A DNA stretch of 64,000 bases. Source: Planctomycetota bacterium. GTDB lineage: Bacteria; Planctomycetota; UBA1135; UBA2386. Where the stretch lies: assembly GCA_020638735.1 (NCBI GenBank), contig JACKHZ010000008.1, positions 992,001 through 1,056,000 of the forward strand. The letters are read 5' to 3'. The notes beneath the pieces are model-generated. The model saw only the letters and a list, made by a program, of their open reading frames with translations, searched no databases and had not been told where the DNA came from. This document shows positions 52,581 to 61,815 of the stretch, piece after piece (the first letter of the stretch is position 1; each line of letters starts with the position of its first letter). A program made the position numbers and the translations under genes.

Positions 52581-53480
52581 ATGAACGACACCCCGCACAC
52601 CCCCGCCCAGAACGACCAGCAGGCCAAGAGCTACCGGATCCAGGCGATCCGCAACTCCAACTCCTACCGGCAGGCGCACACCGACCCCGACTTCATGGGG
52701 CGCAAGGAGCTGCGGCCGGTGCGCCTGCAGCTCGAGCTGCTGAAGCCGGAGCTGATCCAGGAAGAGCAGGGCGTGCGATCGACGGTGGTCGTGTTCGGCG
52801 GCACGCGCGTGATCGAGAAGCCGGACGCCGAGCGCAAGCTGGCGGCGGCGAAGCAGGCGCTCGAGGCGGCGCCGAACGATCCCGACAAGCAGCGCGACGT
52901 GCGCATCGCCGAGAACGTGCTGAAGAAGGCCGGCTACTACGACGAGGCGCGCGAGTTCGGCCGCATCGTCTCCGGCAGCTGCCAGATCGACCGCACCTGC
53001 GACTACGTGATCTGCACCGGCGGCGGCCCCGGCATCATGGAGGCCGCCAACCGCGGCGCGTTCGACGTCGGCGCCAAGTCGATCGGCCTCAACATCACGC
53101 TGCCGTTCGAGCAGGAGCCCAACAGCTACATCACCCCGGCGCTGTGCTTCGAGTTCAAGTACTTCGCGATCCGCAAGATGCACTTCCTGATGCGGGCGAA
53201 GGCGATGATCGCGTTCCCCGGCGGCTTCGGCACGATGGACGAACTGTTCGAGGCGCTGACGCTGATCCAGACCAAGCGCATGCAGCCGATCCCGGTGATC
53301 CTGTTCGGCAAGGACTACTGGAGCCGGCTGGTCAACTGGGACCTGTTCGTCGAAGAGGGCACCATCTCGCCGGAGGATCTGGAGCTGATCAGCTACGCCG
53401 AGACCGCCGAGGAGTGCTGGGAGATCATCAAGGACTTCTACAAGGACCGCGCCGGCGAACAGCTGCCGCGCGGCCAGTAG
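52581..53480 (+). CDS. LOG-family nucleotide nucleosidase (TIGR00730-like)
   Basis: A 299-residue member of the lonely-guy family, which hydrolyses the N-glycosidic bond of nucleoside 5'-monophosphates (cytokinin-type or generic AMP/IMP). Motifs are GGGPGIMEAANRGA (147 on) and FPGGFGTMDELFE (213-218 for PGGFGT), both complete. About 60 residues (80-140) are inserted between the first strand and GGGPG. The ATG at 52581 is preceded by AGAG; the open frame extends upstream to 52446. It is transcribed divergently from the EboE-like gene. Confidence 0.88.
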   Translation: MNDTPHTPAQNDQQAKSYRIQAIRNSNSYRQAHTDPDFMGRKELRPVRLQLELLKPELIQEEQGVRSTVVVFGGTRVIEKPDAERKLAAAKQALEAAPNDPDKQRDVRIAENVLKKAGYYDEAREFGRIVSGSCQIDRTCDYVICTGGGPGIMEAANRGAFDVGAKSIGLNITLPFEQEPNSYITPALCFEFKYFAIRKMHFLMRAKAMIAFPGGFGTMDELFEALTLIQTKRMQPIPVILFGKDYWSRLVNWDLFVEEGTISPEDLELISYAETAEECWEIIKDFYKDRAGEQLPRGQ

Positions 53481-53543
53481 CCCGCGCCGGAGCCGGCCGG
53501 GATTTTTCGGCCCGGCCCGCGGGGATTCCGGGTTCTGCCCGGC

Positions 53544-55886
53544 ATGAGGCTCTCCATCCCCGTGTCGTGCGCCCTCGCCGTGGCCATCGCCGCCCCGGTG
53601 TCACTTGCGCAGTCCCCCATCCAGACGTCGCCATCGGCGAACCTCCCCGCCGGCGGCCTGCTCCGTGGCGCTGCAGCCATCGCCGATGACGGCGACCACC
53701 TGTGGGCGATCGGCCAGGACTGGCGGGCCGAGATGCTCGCCGACCGCATCGAGTTCACGCCGTACCTGGGCGAGCTCGAACCGGCCACGCGACACCTCGG
53801 CTACCGGCTGACCGCGGTCGGCCGCGACGACGCGATGCGCCCCGCCGTCGCGCCGACGCGCCGCGCCGTCGACGGGCTCGAGGTGACCTTCGAACGCGGT
53901 GACGTGCGCGAGGTCTACGAGGCGAAGCCCGAAGGGCTGAAGCAGTCGTTCGTGTTCGCCACCAAGCCCGCGGGCAGCGGCGACCTGGTCGTGCACGGCC
54001 AGCTGAGCGCCGACATGGACCTCGTCTCGGCCACGACCACGGAGCTCGTCTTCCACGGCGTCTGCGGCGGCGTGTCGGTCGGCCGGGTGGTCGGCTTCGA
54101 CGCGCGCGGCCAGCGCTGTGACGGCGTGCTGCAGCTCGAAGGCTCGACCCTCGAGCTGCGCCTGCCGGCGGCCTTCGTCGACAGAGCGGTGGCGCCAATC
54201 ACCGTCGACCCGCTGATCGGCTCGGTCTTCACCGTGGAGAGCGGCAGTGAGACCAATCCGGACGCCGCCTACGACCTGAGCAACGACCGCTGGCTGGTGG
54301 TCTGCCACCGCGCGACGTCGGTGGTCGACCTGGACGTCACCGGGCGGTTCGTCGAGAGCGACGGCACGCTGGGCAGCTCTGTCGGCATCCGCACCGGCAA
54401 CGGCGGCTCCGCCTTCGCGCGCGTCTGCAACAACAACCTGCGCGACCGCTTCGTCGTCGCCTGGGAGGAGGACGCCAACTACAACGGCGTAGACTTCAAC
54501 GGCGACATCTACGCCTGCACGGTGAGCGCGCTCGACGGCACGGTCGGCACGGTCAAGACGATCTCGACCGACGTCGAAGACGAGTACGACGTCGACGTCG
54601 GCGGCAACACCAGCGACGTCGACGACTCGTTCGGTCCCAAGGTGATGCTGGCGTTCTCGCGCTCGGCAGCGCTCGGCACCACGGTCTACCAGGCCGGGCG
54701 GGTCATGCACACCGTGCTGACCGTCAACAGCGACGGCTCGCTGTCGAAGAGCTCGACCGTCACGGCCAGCCTCGACGTGGACGCCAGGCGCGTCGGCATC
54801 TCGACCGCCTCGCACGAACACCAGCACTGGCTGCTGACGTGGGACATGTGGGCCTACGACCCGGTGACCAACAGCGCGCTCACCTTCGGTCCGCGCGACA
54901 TCTGGGCCGACGCGCGCGACGTCAACCTGAGCTCGCTCAGCGGCGCGATGGAGGTTCAGGCCGGCGACTTCATGCCGCAGACGCTCCTCTGGTACTACCC
55001 CTGGCTCACCGGCGCCGTCTACTGGGCCGAGTGCTACGAACCCGAGGTCGCCGGTGACGGCGACCGCTACATGATCGCCTACAGTGCGCGTCCCTACACC
55101 GGGGCCATCGGCACCGACGACGACGTCTATGTGGCGACCATCGAGCACTCGAAGCGGAACAGCTCGTGGCAGGTGCTCGACAGCCTGCGCGCGGTGCACG
55201 ACGCCCTGAGCGTTCGCACGCGGCGCGCCGCGGTCGCGATGACCGGTGAGTCGTTCCTCGTCAGCTACCTCGGCGAAACCACCACCGAGGTGCACGTCGC
55301 CGAACTCGACTTCAGCTGCGAACGCTGCGGCACGGTGACGGACGTGGCGGCGGGCAGCGCGCCGACCTACGTGTTCCTTGCCAGCAAGACCGACGGCGGC
55401 AGCACGGACACGACGAACGAACAGGCGCTGGTCGCGTTCAGCCGCGACGGCACCACCAAGTACGTCGATGCCGTGCGCTACTACAGCAAGGCCGGCGTGA
55501 CCGAGAACCTCGGCGGCGCCTGCGGCACCGGCACGACCACGACCGTCGCGACCGAGTGCGCGATGGTCGGCTTCGCCGGCCACTCGATCCGCGTCAACAA
55601 CGCGCGGGCCAACGAGACCGCCGTGCTGGTGTTCGGCTTCGAGGAGGCCAGCCTGTCGTGCGCCAGCGGCTGCACGCTGCACGTCAACCCGTTCGCGTCG
55701 CTGCTGTTTCCGTTCACCACGTCGGTGACCGGCACCGCGCAGCTCGACGTCGCCATCCCGCAGATCCCCGAACTGCAGGACCTGAGCTACTACGTGCAGT
55801 GGGTCGTCAGCAACGTCAACGGCTCCAGCAACTGCGCCGAACTCGGCGCCGACTTCACCGACGCCAAGCGCGTCACCATCCAGTGA
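53544..55886 (+). CDS. Large secreted protein, paralog 1
   Basis: A 780-residue exported protein (signal MRLSIPVSCALAVAIAAPVSLA). The N-terminal 230 residues include EGLKQSFVFATKPAGSGDLVVHGQL, shared with the next protein, and end at PITVDPLIG. The middle is a long beta-rich region with Asp/Gly/Thr-rich repeats (DRWLVVCHRAT, DRFVVAWEEDAN, EHQHWLLTWD), possibly a propeller. Near the end GGACGTGTTTTVATECAMVGFAG and CTLHVNP carry paired Cys residues. No enzyme motif is evident. It is probably a surface or secreted protein restricted to this lineage, followed 11 bases later by its paralog. Confidence 0.72.
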   Translation: MRLSIPVSCALAVAIAAPVSLAQSPIQTSPSANLPAGGLLRGAAAIADDGDHLWAIGQDWRAEMLADRIEFTPYLGELEPATRHLGYRLTAVGRDDAMRPAVAPTRRAVDGLEVTFERGDVREVYEAKPEGLKQSFVFATKPAGSGDLVVHGQLSADMDLVSATTTELVFHGVCGGVSVGRVVGFDARGQRCDGVLQLEGSTLELRLPAAFVDRAVAPITVDPLIGSVFTVESGSETNPDAAYDLSNDRWLVVCHRATSVVDLDVTGRFVESDGTLGSSVGIRTGNGGSAFARVCNNNLRDRFVVAWEEDANYNGVDFNGDIYACTVSALDGTVGTVKTISTDVEDEYDVDVGGNTSDVDDSFGPKVMLAFSRSAALGTTVYQAGRVMHTVLTVNSDGSLSKSSTVTASLDVDARRVGISTASHEHQHWLLTWDMWAYDPVTNSALTFGPRDIWADARDVNLSSLSGAMEVQAGDFMPQTLLWYYPWLTGAVYWAECYEPEVAGDGDRYMIAYSARPYTGAIGTDDDVYVATIEHSKRNSSWQVLDSLRAVHDALSVRTRRAAVAMTGESFLVSYLGETTTEVHVAELDFSCERCGTVTDVAAGSAPTYVFLASKTDGGSTDTTNEQALVAFSRDGTTKYVDAVRYYSKAGVTENLGGACGTGTTTTVATECAMVGFAGHSIRVNNARANETAVLVFGFEEASLSCASGCTLHVNPFASLLFPFTTSVTGTAQLDVAIPQIPELQDLSYYVQWVVSNVNGSSNCAELGADFTDAKRVTIQ

Positions 55887-55897
55887 GGACCACACAG

Positions 55898-58141
55898 ATG
55901 AACCACATCACCGAGAAGTTCTTCGCGCGCGTCCTGCTGACGGCCGCGCTGCTCCCGGCGACGACGTTCGCGCAGCAGCAGCCGGCGAACGCACCCGCCC
56001 GTCCCGACACCAAGGATCCCGAGGTCGTGCGCTTCGTCGTCGATGACGACGGCGTGCACACCGGCGGCAGCAACTACCGCGCGGCGTTCCGCCCCGGCGA
56101 GGTCGTCTTCACGCCGGCGCTCGGTTGTGAGGCGCCGCACACGTTCCCGTGGCGCTACCGACTCGAGTCGGTGCAGCGCGGCGGCGAGGTGCTGTTCGAC
56201 GTCACGGGCGCACCGCCCGCGGCGCCGCGCACCGACGGCACGCGGGTCCGCTACGACCGCGGCAACGGCGTGACCGAGGTCTACGACGTGCGCGGCGAAG
56301 GCCTGAAGCAGTCGTTCGTGTTCTCCGAGCTGACGGGCAGCGGCGACCTGGTCGTGCGCGGCCACGTCGGCAGCGAGCTCGCCGCAGAGCACTCCAACGA
56401 CGCCGCCGCCATCGACTTCACGTCCGGCCGGTTCGGCGGCGTGCACATCGACTCGGTGCTGTGCTACGACGCCGCCGGCCAGCAGGTCGAGGGTTCGATG
56501 CGCTGGGACGGCAGCCACTTCGACCTGGTGCTGCCCGGCGAGTTCGCCGACCGCGCGCAGCTGCCGCTGGTGCTCGACCCGATCATCGGCGCGCAGGTGG
56601 TGCTCGGCAGCCCGAGCAACGACGACGGCGAGCCGGACGGCGCGTGGCTGGAGACCGCCGGCGCCTACCTGGTGGTGTTCGAACGTGCGTTCGCCGCCGA
56701 CGACGTCGAGATCCGCGGCTCCTTGCGCGACGAGGACAACGCCGCGCTCGGCGGCATCTTCGCGATCACCAACGGCACCGGCACCGTCAACCTCGAGCCG
56801 TCGGTCGGCGCGGTGCTGTCCGCCGGACACTTCGTGGTCGCGTGGCAGCACGCCACCTCGCCGATCGGGCCGTGGGACATCTCCGCCTGCTCGATCGACG
56901 GCGCGGGCGCCATCGTCGACACCCAGCTGGTGACCCAGACCGGCGGCGTGTCCACCGGCCAGAGCGAACGCCACCCCGACGTCGCCGACAAGCCGGGCCC
57001 GAGCGCGGGCACGTTCGTCGTCTACGACAGGGTCAACGCCGGCATCGTGCGCAACCGGATCACGATCGGCGCTTCCGGCCTGATGACGATCAGCCCGTCG
57101 TCGGTGGTCGTCGCCGACGCCAACGCCGTGCGCCCGCGGCTCAGCGGCGGCAGCGCCGACGAGCACGCGCTGGTCTGGCAGAGCAAGTACACCACCGGCG
57201 GCAACAAGGACTCGGTGTGGTTCTCCCGCGTGGACAACCAGGGTGCGATGAACGCCACGCCGACCGCCTGGCAGGCGAGCACGGTGGGCTACCGGCTACC
57301 CGACGTCGATGGCAACCCGACCGTCGGCTACAAGGCCGTCGCCGAGTACGACACCGCCACCGTCGTCAGCGCGGCGATCGAGTTCGACCTGACGTTCCCC
57401 GGCGGGCTCGCGACGCTGGCCGCCACCCCGCTGACGATCGGTGGCAATTGGCAGGAGAATCCGCGCATCGCCTGGGTCGGCCAGAAGTTCCTGATGGCGT
57501 GGACCGAGCCGACGGGCTTCCTGCAGAGCCAGGTCGTCACGCAGGACATCACCAAGGACGCGGGCGTGGCGATCGCCGGCGTGCAGACCGTGCTCACCGG
57601 CCCCAACGGCGCGAACTTCGCCCCGGCGATCGCCAGCCAGCGCCACGGCTCGGCGGCGTCCGCCGGCAGGGAAGAAGCCCTGGTGCTGTGGAACACCGCC
57701 GACAGCGTGACCTTCCAGGGCCGGGTCATGACGCGCGTCTACCGCACGATGCAGGGCGGCGGCGTGCAGACGGCCGGCGGTGGCTGCGGCAGCGGCGTCA
57801 CGCTCGGCGACAACGGGCCGTTCGCGCTCGGCAACCTCGACTTCCGGCTGACGATGACGACGAGCGATCCGGCGCCGTTCTTCGGCGTGTTCCTCCTCGG
57901 CTACGGCGGCGTGCTGCCGTGCGGTTCGTGCGTCGCCGTCGACCCGGTGAGCATGGTGGTCGCGATCTTCCCGTCGCCGACGGCGACGCTGATGACGCTG
58001 CTGCCGGTCCCGAACGACCCGGGCCTGATCGGCGCCCAGATCGACGCCCAGGGCATGGTCTGGGGCGCGAACACCAACGCCTGCCCGATCCTGCCGGACA
58101 TCTCGCTGTCGAACCGCAGCCGCTACACGGCCGACTACTGA
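55898..58141 (+). CDS. Large secreted protein, paralog 2
   Basis: A 747-residue exported protein (signal MNHITEKFFARVLLTAALLPATTFA). It shares with the gene upstream EGLKQSFVFSELTGSGDLVVRGHV, LPLVLDPIIGAQVVLGSP and the repeat style AYLVVFERAFA, HFVVAWQHAT and EHALVWQSKYT. The C-terminus (GGGCGSGVTLGDNGPFALG, LPCGSCVAV) is Gly- and Cys-rich, as in many planctomycete secreted proteins. ATG 55898 is chosen as it opens the signal peptide; the frame is open back to 55556. It is a tandem duplicate of the previous gene and probably in the same transcript. Confidence 0.72.
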   Translation: MNHITEKFFARVLLTAALLPATTFAQQQPANAPARPDTKDPEVVRFVVDDDGVHTGGSNYRAAFRPGEVVFTPALGCEAPHTFPWRYRLESVQRGGEVLFDVTGAPPAAPRTDGTRVRYDRGNGVTEVYDVRGEGLKQSFVFSELTGSGDLVVRGHVGSELAAEHSNDAAAIDFTSGRFGGVHIDSVLCYDAAGQQVEGSMRWDGSHFDLVLPGEFADRAQLPLVLDPIIGAQVVLGSPSNDDGEPDGAWLETAGAYLVVFERAFAADDVEIRGSLRDEDNAALGGIFAITNGTGTVNLEPSVGAVLSAGHFVVAWQHATSPIGPWDISACSIDGAGAIVDTQLVTQTGGVSTGQSERHPDVADKPGPSAGTFVVYDRVNAGIVRNRITIGASGLMTISPSSVVVADANAVRPRLSGGSADEHALVWQSKYTTGGNKDSVWFSRVDNQGAMNATPTAWQASTVGYRLPDVDGNPTVGYKAVAEYDTATVVSAAIEFDLTFPGGLATLAATPLTIGGNWQENPRIAWVGQKFLMAWTEPTGFLQSQVVTQDITKDAGVAIAGVQTVLTGPNGANFAPAIASQRHGSAASAGREEALVLWNTADSVTFQGRVMTRVYRTMQGGGVQTAGGGCGSGVTLGDNGPFALGNLDFRLTMTTSDPAPFFGVFLLGYGGVLPCGSCVAVDPVSMVVAIFPSPTATLMTLLPVPNDPGLIGAQIDAQGMVWGANTNACPILPDISLSNRSRYTADY

Positions 58142-58171
58142 GGAACGCGCGACCGCGCCCGCAGCTGCCGT

Positions 58172-59872
58172 TCAGCAGCGCAGGCGCCGCAGCTGCAGCG
58201 CGCGCGACGCGCGGTCGATCACCACCGTCAGCAGCACCATGCCCCACAGGAACGCCGCCGCGTCGGCGTGCTGGCGGAAGGCGAGGTTGTGGCGGAACAG
58301 CTGGCCGAGCCCGCCGGCGCCGACCAGACCGAGGGCGACGCCGGCGCGCACGTTGACCTCGAACTGGAACAGCGCGTAGCTGCGCCAGGTCGACGCGACG
58401 GACGGCAGCGCGCCGTAGGCGAACGTCGCAGCGCGGCCGGCGCCGACGCGCTCGAGCTGCGCGAACGGCACGTCGTCGACCGCGTCGGTGAACACGCGGT
58501 GCAGCACGCCGGCGCTGTGCAGCGCGATCGCCAGCACGCACGGCGTGACGCCGTTCTGCAGCAACACGGCCAGCACGATCAGCCAGGCGACCTCGGGGAT
58601 GCCGCGCCACAGCAGCGCGACGGCGCGCGCCAGCAGCAGCACGCACCAGCGGGCGAGACGTGCGACCGTCGACGCGCGTTCGCCGGTGAAGCGGTGCGCT
58701 TCGAGCTGCATCGAACTCGAAGCGAACGGCGCCAACACCGCGGCCAGCCCGGCCCCGAGCAGCGTCGCCAGCACACCGATGCCGAGCGGCACCAACGCCG
58801 CGCGCGCCACCGCCGCCCAGGTCGTCATCTCGAGCGAAGGCGTGAACATGCCGAGCGTGTACGGCCACACGAAGTCCCACTCGATGCGCGACAGCTCGGT
58901 GAACGCCTGCAGCAGCGGCGAGCCGAGTCGCCAGCAGGCGGCGCCGATCGCGAGTCCCAGCACCACTGCGACCTGCGCGCGACGGCGACCGGCGGCGCGG
59001 CGATCGAGCGCGCGTTCGAGCTGCGGGTGGTTCGGGTCGGTGCGCAGCCGCCGACGCAGCAGGTTGGTGCCGAGATCGACCGCCGCCGTCACCACCAACA
59101 ACGCCGCCAACAGCGTCGCCACCCGCGACCAGTCGCCGTCGGTGAACGCGTCCCACAACCCCGCGCCGAGACCGCCGCCGCCGACCACGCCGATCACCGA
59201 CGCGTTGCGCACCGTGCATTCGAAGCGCATCAGCACGAACGCCAGGCTGGTGCGCGCGCCGAGCGGCGCGATGCCGTAGGCGAACACCGCCAGCCGCGAT
59301 GCGCCGGTGGTGCGCAGCGCCAGCAGGCGCTCCTGCGGCAGGTTGTCCCACTGCTCGCCGAGCACCTTGCCGAGCACGCCGGCGACGCTGACGGCGATCG
59401 CCAGCAGCCCGGTCACCGGACCGACGCCGAACACGTTGGCCAACAGCACCGCCCAGACGAAGTCGGGCACGCCGCGCAAGACGTCGAGCAGCAGCCGGAA
59501 CGCCTCGACGACGACCGTCGTCGGCCAGCCTCGCGCGCCGTCGGCGTGCATCACCGCGCGGCTCGAACCGAGCGCGAGCGGCAGCGCCAGCACCATCCCG
59601 GCGAAGGCGCCGAGCGCCGCGATCGCCAGCGTGTCGAGCGCGAGCCCGGCGACCCGGCCGAGCGTCGCCGCGTCGAGCGCCGGCGCCAGCAGACCGCCGC
59701 CGAACTGCCGCAGCCGTTGCCACGCCTCGCCCCACCAGTTCGCCGACCACAGCGGTCGCAGGTCGAGCTGCAGCGACCACGCCGCTGCGACCGCGACCAC
59801 GAGCAGCGCCGCGATCAGAAGCCAGGTCCGTCGCGGCGGCGACGGCAGTCGTTCGCCGCGCGCTGCGTTCAC
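58172..59872 (-). CDS. Fused double PhnE-type ABC permease
   Basis: A 566-residue protein consisting of two PhnE-like permeases in one chain. The first half (about 30-285) has VIGVVGGGGLGAGLWDAF and EAFRLLLDVLRGVPDFVWAVLL. The second (about 300-566) repeats the layout with ALLWRGIPEVAWLIVLAVLLQ and GLVGAGGLGQLFRHN. Each half carries the conserved R-x-x-P-D/E-V/F-x-W loop that contacts the ATPase. GTG 59872 overlaps the ATPase stop (GTGA). In most phosphonate importers these are separate genes; here a single polypeptide would form the whole channel. Confidence 0.85.
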   Translation of the reverse strand: MNAARGERLPSPPRRTWLLIAALLVVAVAAAWSLQLDLRPLWSANWWGEAWQRLRQFGGGLLAPALDAATLGRVAGLALDTLAIAALGAFAGMVLALPLALGSSRAVMHADGARGWPTTVVVEAFRLLLDVLRGVPDFVWAVLLANVFGVGPVTGLLAIAVSVAGVLGKVLGEQWDNLPQERLLALRTTGASRLAVFAYGIAPLGARTSLAFVLMRFECTVRNASVIGVVGGGGLGAGLWDAFTDGDWSRVATLLAALLVVTAAVDLGTNLLRRRLRTDPNHPQLERALDRRAAGRRRAQVAVVLGLAIGAACWRLGSPLLQAFTELSRIEWDFVWPYTLGMFTPSLEMTTWAAVARAALVPLGIGVLATLLGAGLAAVLAPFASSSMQLEAHRFTGERASTVARLARWCVLLLARAVALLWRGIPEVAWLIVLAVLLQNGVTPCVLAIALHSAGVLHRVFTDAVDDVPFAQLERVGAGRAATFAYGALPSVASTWRSYALFQFEVNVRAGVALGLVGAGGLGQLFRHNLAFRQHADAAAFLWGMVLLTVVIDRASRALQLRRLRC

Positions 59873-60663
59873 GGCGCGCCGCCGCCTTCGCTGCCGATCG
59901 GCTCGCCGAGCCAGTCCAGCGACGCGCCGTAGAGCGCGCCGAGCACGCCGCGATCGAGCGACGACGGCGGTCCGTCGTGCACGACCCGACCGTCGCGCAA
60001 CGCGATGACTCGGTCGAAGCCGCGGTCGAGCAGCGGCAGCGCGTGCAGGCTGACCAGCAGCGTGCGGCGAGTCGACGCGAACCTCACCAGCCGGTCGACG
60101 ACGTCGCCGGCGAGGCGCTGGTCGAGCGCGCTCGCCGGTTCGTCGGCGAGCACCAGCTCCGGCTCCTGCACCAGCAACCGCGCGATCGCGACGCGCTGCT
60201 GCTCGCCGCCCGACAGCTCGCCCGGCAGCGACCACAGCCGCGGCTGCAGTTCGACGTCGGCCAAGGCTGCAGCGGCGCGATCGAGTTCTTGCGGCCGCAG
60301 CATCGACCACAGCGCCTTCGGCAGCGACCACGCGCCGAGCCGCCCGATCAGCACGTTGTGGGCGACGCGCAGCTGCGGCACCAGGTTGTCCTGCTGGTGC
60401 AGGAAGCCGATACGGCGCCGCCAATCGCGCAACGCGCGCCCGTGCAGCTGGCCGACGAGCGCGCCGAGCACGCGCGCCTCGCCGGCGCTCGGCCAGCGCA
60501 AGCCGGCCAGCAGCCGCAGCAGCGTCGTCTTGCCAGCCCCCGACGGCCCGATCAGCGCGACCTTCTCGCCGGCTTCGACGCGCAGGTCGAGCGGCCCGAG
60601 CAGCCGCCGGCCATCGACCTGCACCTGCAGGCCGCGCAGCTCGACGGCCGGCGCCGCGGTCAC
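59869..60663 (-). CDS. PhnC-type ABC importer ATPase
   Basis: A 264-residue ATPase: Walker A GPSGAGKTT, Q-loop FLHQQDNLVP, signature LSGGEQQRVAIARLL, Walker B LVLADEPASALD, and the His switch in SLHALPLL. It is close to PhnC in the region of NVLIGRLGAWSLPKALWSM, a PhnC family mark (GRLG..). The GTG start at 60663 overlaps the stop of the binding-protein gene by 4 bases (GTGA); longer frames upstream are rejected. It powers the fused permease encoded next to it. Confidence 0.9.
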   Translation of the reverse strand: MTAAPAVELRGLQVQVDGRRLLGPLDLRVEAGEKVALIGPSGAGKTTLLRLLAGLRWPSAGEARVLGALVGQLHGRALRDWRRRIGFLHQQDNLVPQLRVAHNVLIGRLGAWSLPKALWSMLRPQELDRAAAALADVELQPRLWSLPGELSGGEQQRVAIARLLVQEPELVLADEPASALDQRLAGDVVDRLVRFASTRRTLLVSLHALPLLDRGFDRVIALRDGRVVHDGPPSSLDRGVLGALYGASLDWLGEPIGSEGGGAP

Positions 60664-61568
60664 TTCAAGAACCCCTTCGGCAGGCCGTCGCGCACCGCGC
60701 GGATCGCCTGCCACTGCTCGTCGCGCGCGCCGACGAACGCGCCGGCCGACCACGCGTCGAGCACCGCCGCCTCGTCGTCGCCGTGCGCGCGGTCGAGGCC
60801 GAGCAGCACCTCGCGCAGCTTCGCCACGCGGTCGGCGCCGACGCGATCGTGCGCGACCCACGCGTAGTCGACGTACTCCGGCGTCGTGAACAGCAGCGGC
60901 GCCCGCTCGCGCAGCTGCTCGTCGGCGCGGTCGTAGTAGGCGAAGTTGAGCGCGCCGAGATCGACGGCCCCGGCGGCGACGGCCTCCAGCGTGCCGCTGT
61001 GCCCGCCCTCGGCGTAGCCGACCGACGCGAACGCCTGCTCGGGTTCGATGCCGGCCTGCAGCAGGAAGTGCCGCGGCATCAGATGCCCCGAGGTCGAGTT
61101 GACGTCGCCGAAGGTGAAGCGCAGCCCCTCGGTGTGCCCCCGCCACGCCGCGAGGTCGTCGACGACCGCGACCCTGCCGGCGTCGAGCGCCGCCCGGTTG
61201 CCGATGAAGTAGCTCTTGAAGTGCAGGTCGATGTCGCGCGTCGCCAGCACGTGCACGTGGCCCGCGCCGACGTCGATCGCGTCACAGGTGGTCTTGCCGC
61301 CGAGCCAGACGAAGTCGAGCTTGTTGGCGGCGAGGCCGTTGACGCACGCCGTGTAGTCGTTGGCCGGCTCGTAGCGCACCTCGACGCCGAGCCGCGCGGT
61401 CAGCAGCTCGGCGAGCCGCGCGGCGTTCTCGGCGAGGCGGCCCTTGTTCCAGTCGGGGATCACCGAGAAGCGCAGCACCTCGGCGGCGGGCGAGACCTCG
61501 GGCGAATCGCCTCGGCACGCGGACAACGCACACAGCAGCGCGCAACAGGCGATCGACGGGCGACGCAT
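60660..61568 (-). CDS. PhnD-type substrate-binding lipoprotein
   Basis: A 302-residue phosphate/phosphonate-type binding protein. Lipobox LSAC places lipid on Cys18. Family marks are LRFSVIPDWNKGRLAENAA, YTACVNGLAANKLDFVWLGG and DVNSTSGHLMPRHFLL, where the Ser/Thr/Asn residues contact the ligand oxygens. The ligand could be phosphonate, phosphite or a selenium/arsenic oxyanion. ATG 61568 is chosen because it opens the signal; the frame continues to 62144 without support. It is the first gene of a three-gene importer operon. Confidence 0.88.
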   Translation of the reverse strand: MRRPSIACCALLCALSACRGDSPEVSPAAEVLRFSVIPDWNKGRLAENAARLAELLTARLGVEVRYEPANDYTACVNGLAANKLDFVWLGGKTTCDAIDVGAGHVHVLATRDIDLHFKSYFIGNRAALDAGRVAVVDDLAAWRGHTEGLRFTFGDVNSTSGHLMPRHFLLQAGIEPEQAFASVGYAEGGHSGTLEAVAAGAVDLGALNFAYYDRADEQLRERAPLLFTTPEYVDYAWVAHDRVGADRVAKLREVLLGLDRAHGDDEAAVLDAWSAGAFVGARDEQWQAIRAVRDGLPKGFLK

Positions 61569-61815
61569 CGCAGCATCTTGGCGTGAGACCGGGACAACGC
61601 CAGCCCGCACCTGGACGACCGTGTCGCCGATGCTATGGTTCGCACCATGCTGCCTGCCCGGAAGTCGGACCGCTGCGCACGACGCGCCGTCGGCTCCCTT
61701 CCGTTCCATTGACCTGCGCACGCCGGACCGGCGGTCGCGCGGTCGTGCAGCAGCTCGGTCTGAGCTGAAGCCCGTACGTAGCGGTCGCGCGGCGCCGGCG
61801 CCCCACCAGCTACCG
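61569..61815. promoter_or_regulatory. Divergent regulatory region of the importer and oxidoreductase genes
   Basis: A 247-base gap between phnD-like (minus) and the ferredoxin gene (plus). ATGGT-TCGC-ACCAT at 61635-61648 is a perfect 5-bp inverted repeat that could be an operator. I see no clear sigma-54 or strong sigma-70 promoter; TTGACC at 61708 is a weak -35 candidate for the plus genes. Confidence 0.3.

Noticed and set aside
53481..53543. Terminator after the LOG gene
   Set aside because: GGCCGGG and CCCGGCC can pair, but no T tract follows and the loop carries the T run. Support is too weak.
53601..55895. A 764-codon open frame antisense to secreted paralog 1
   Set aside because: This is a shadow frame produced by high GC. 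The plus-strand protein has a signal peptide and matches its paralog; the antisense product has no recognisable domain.
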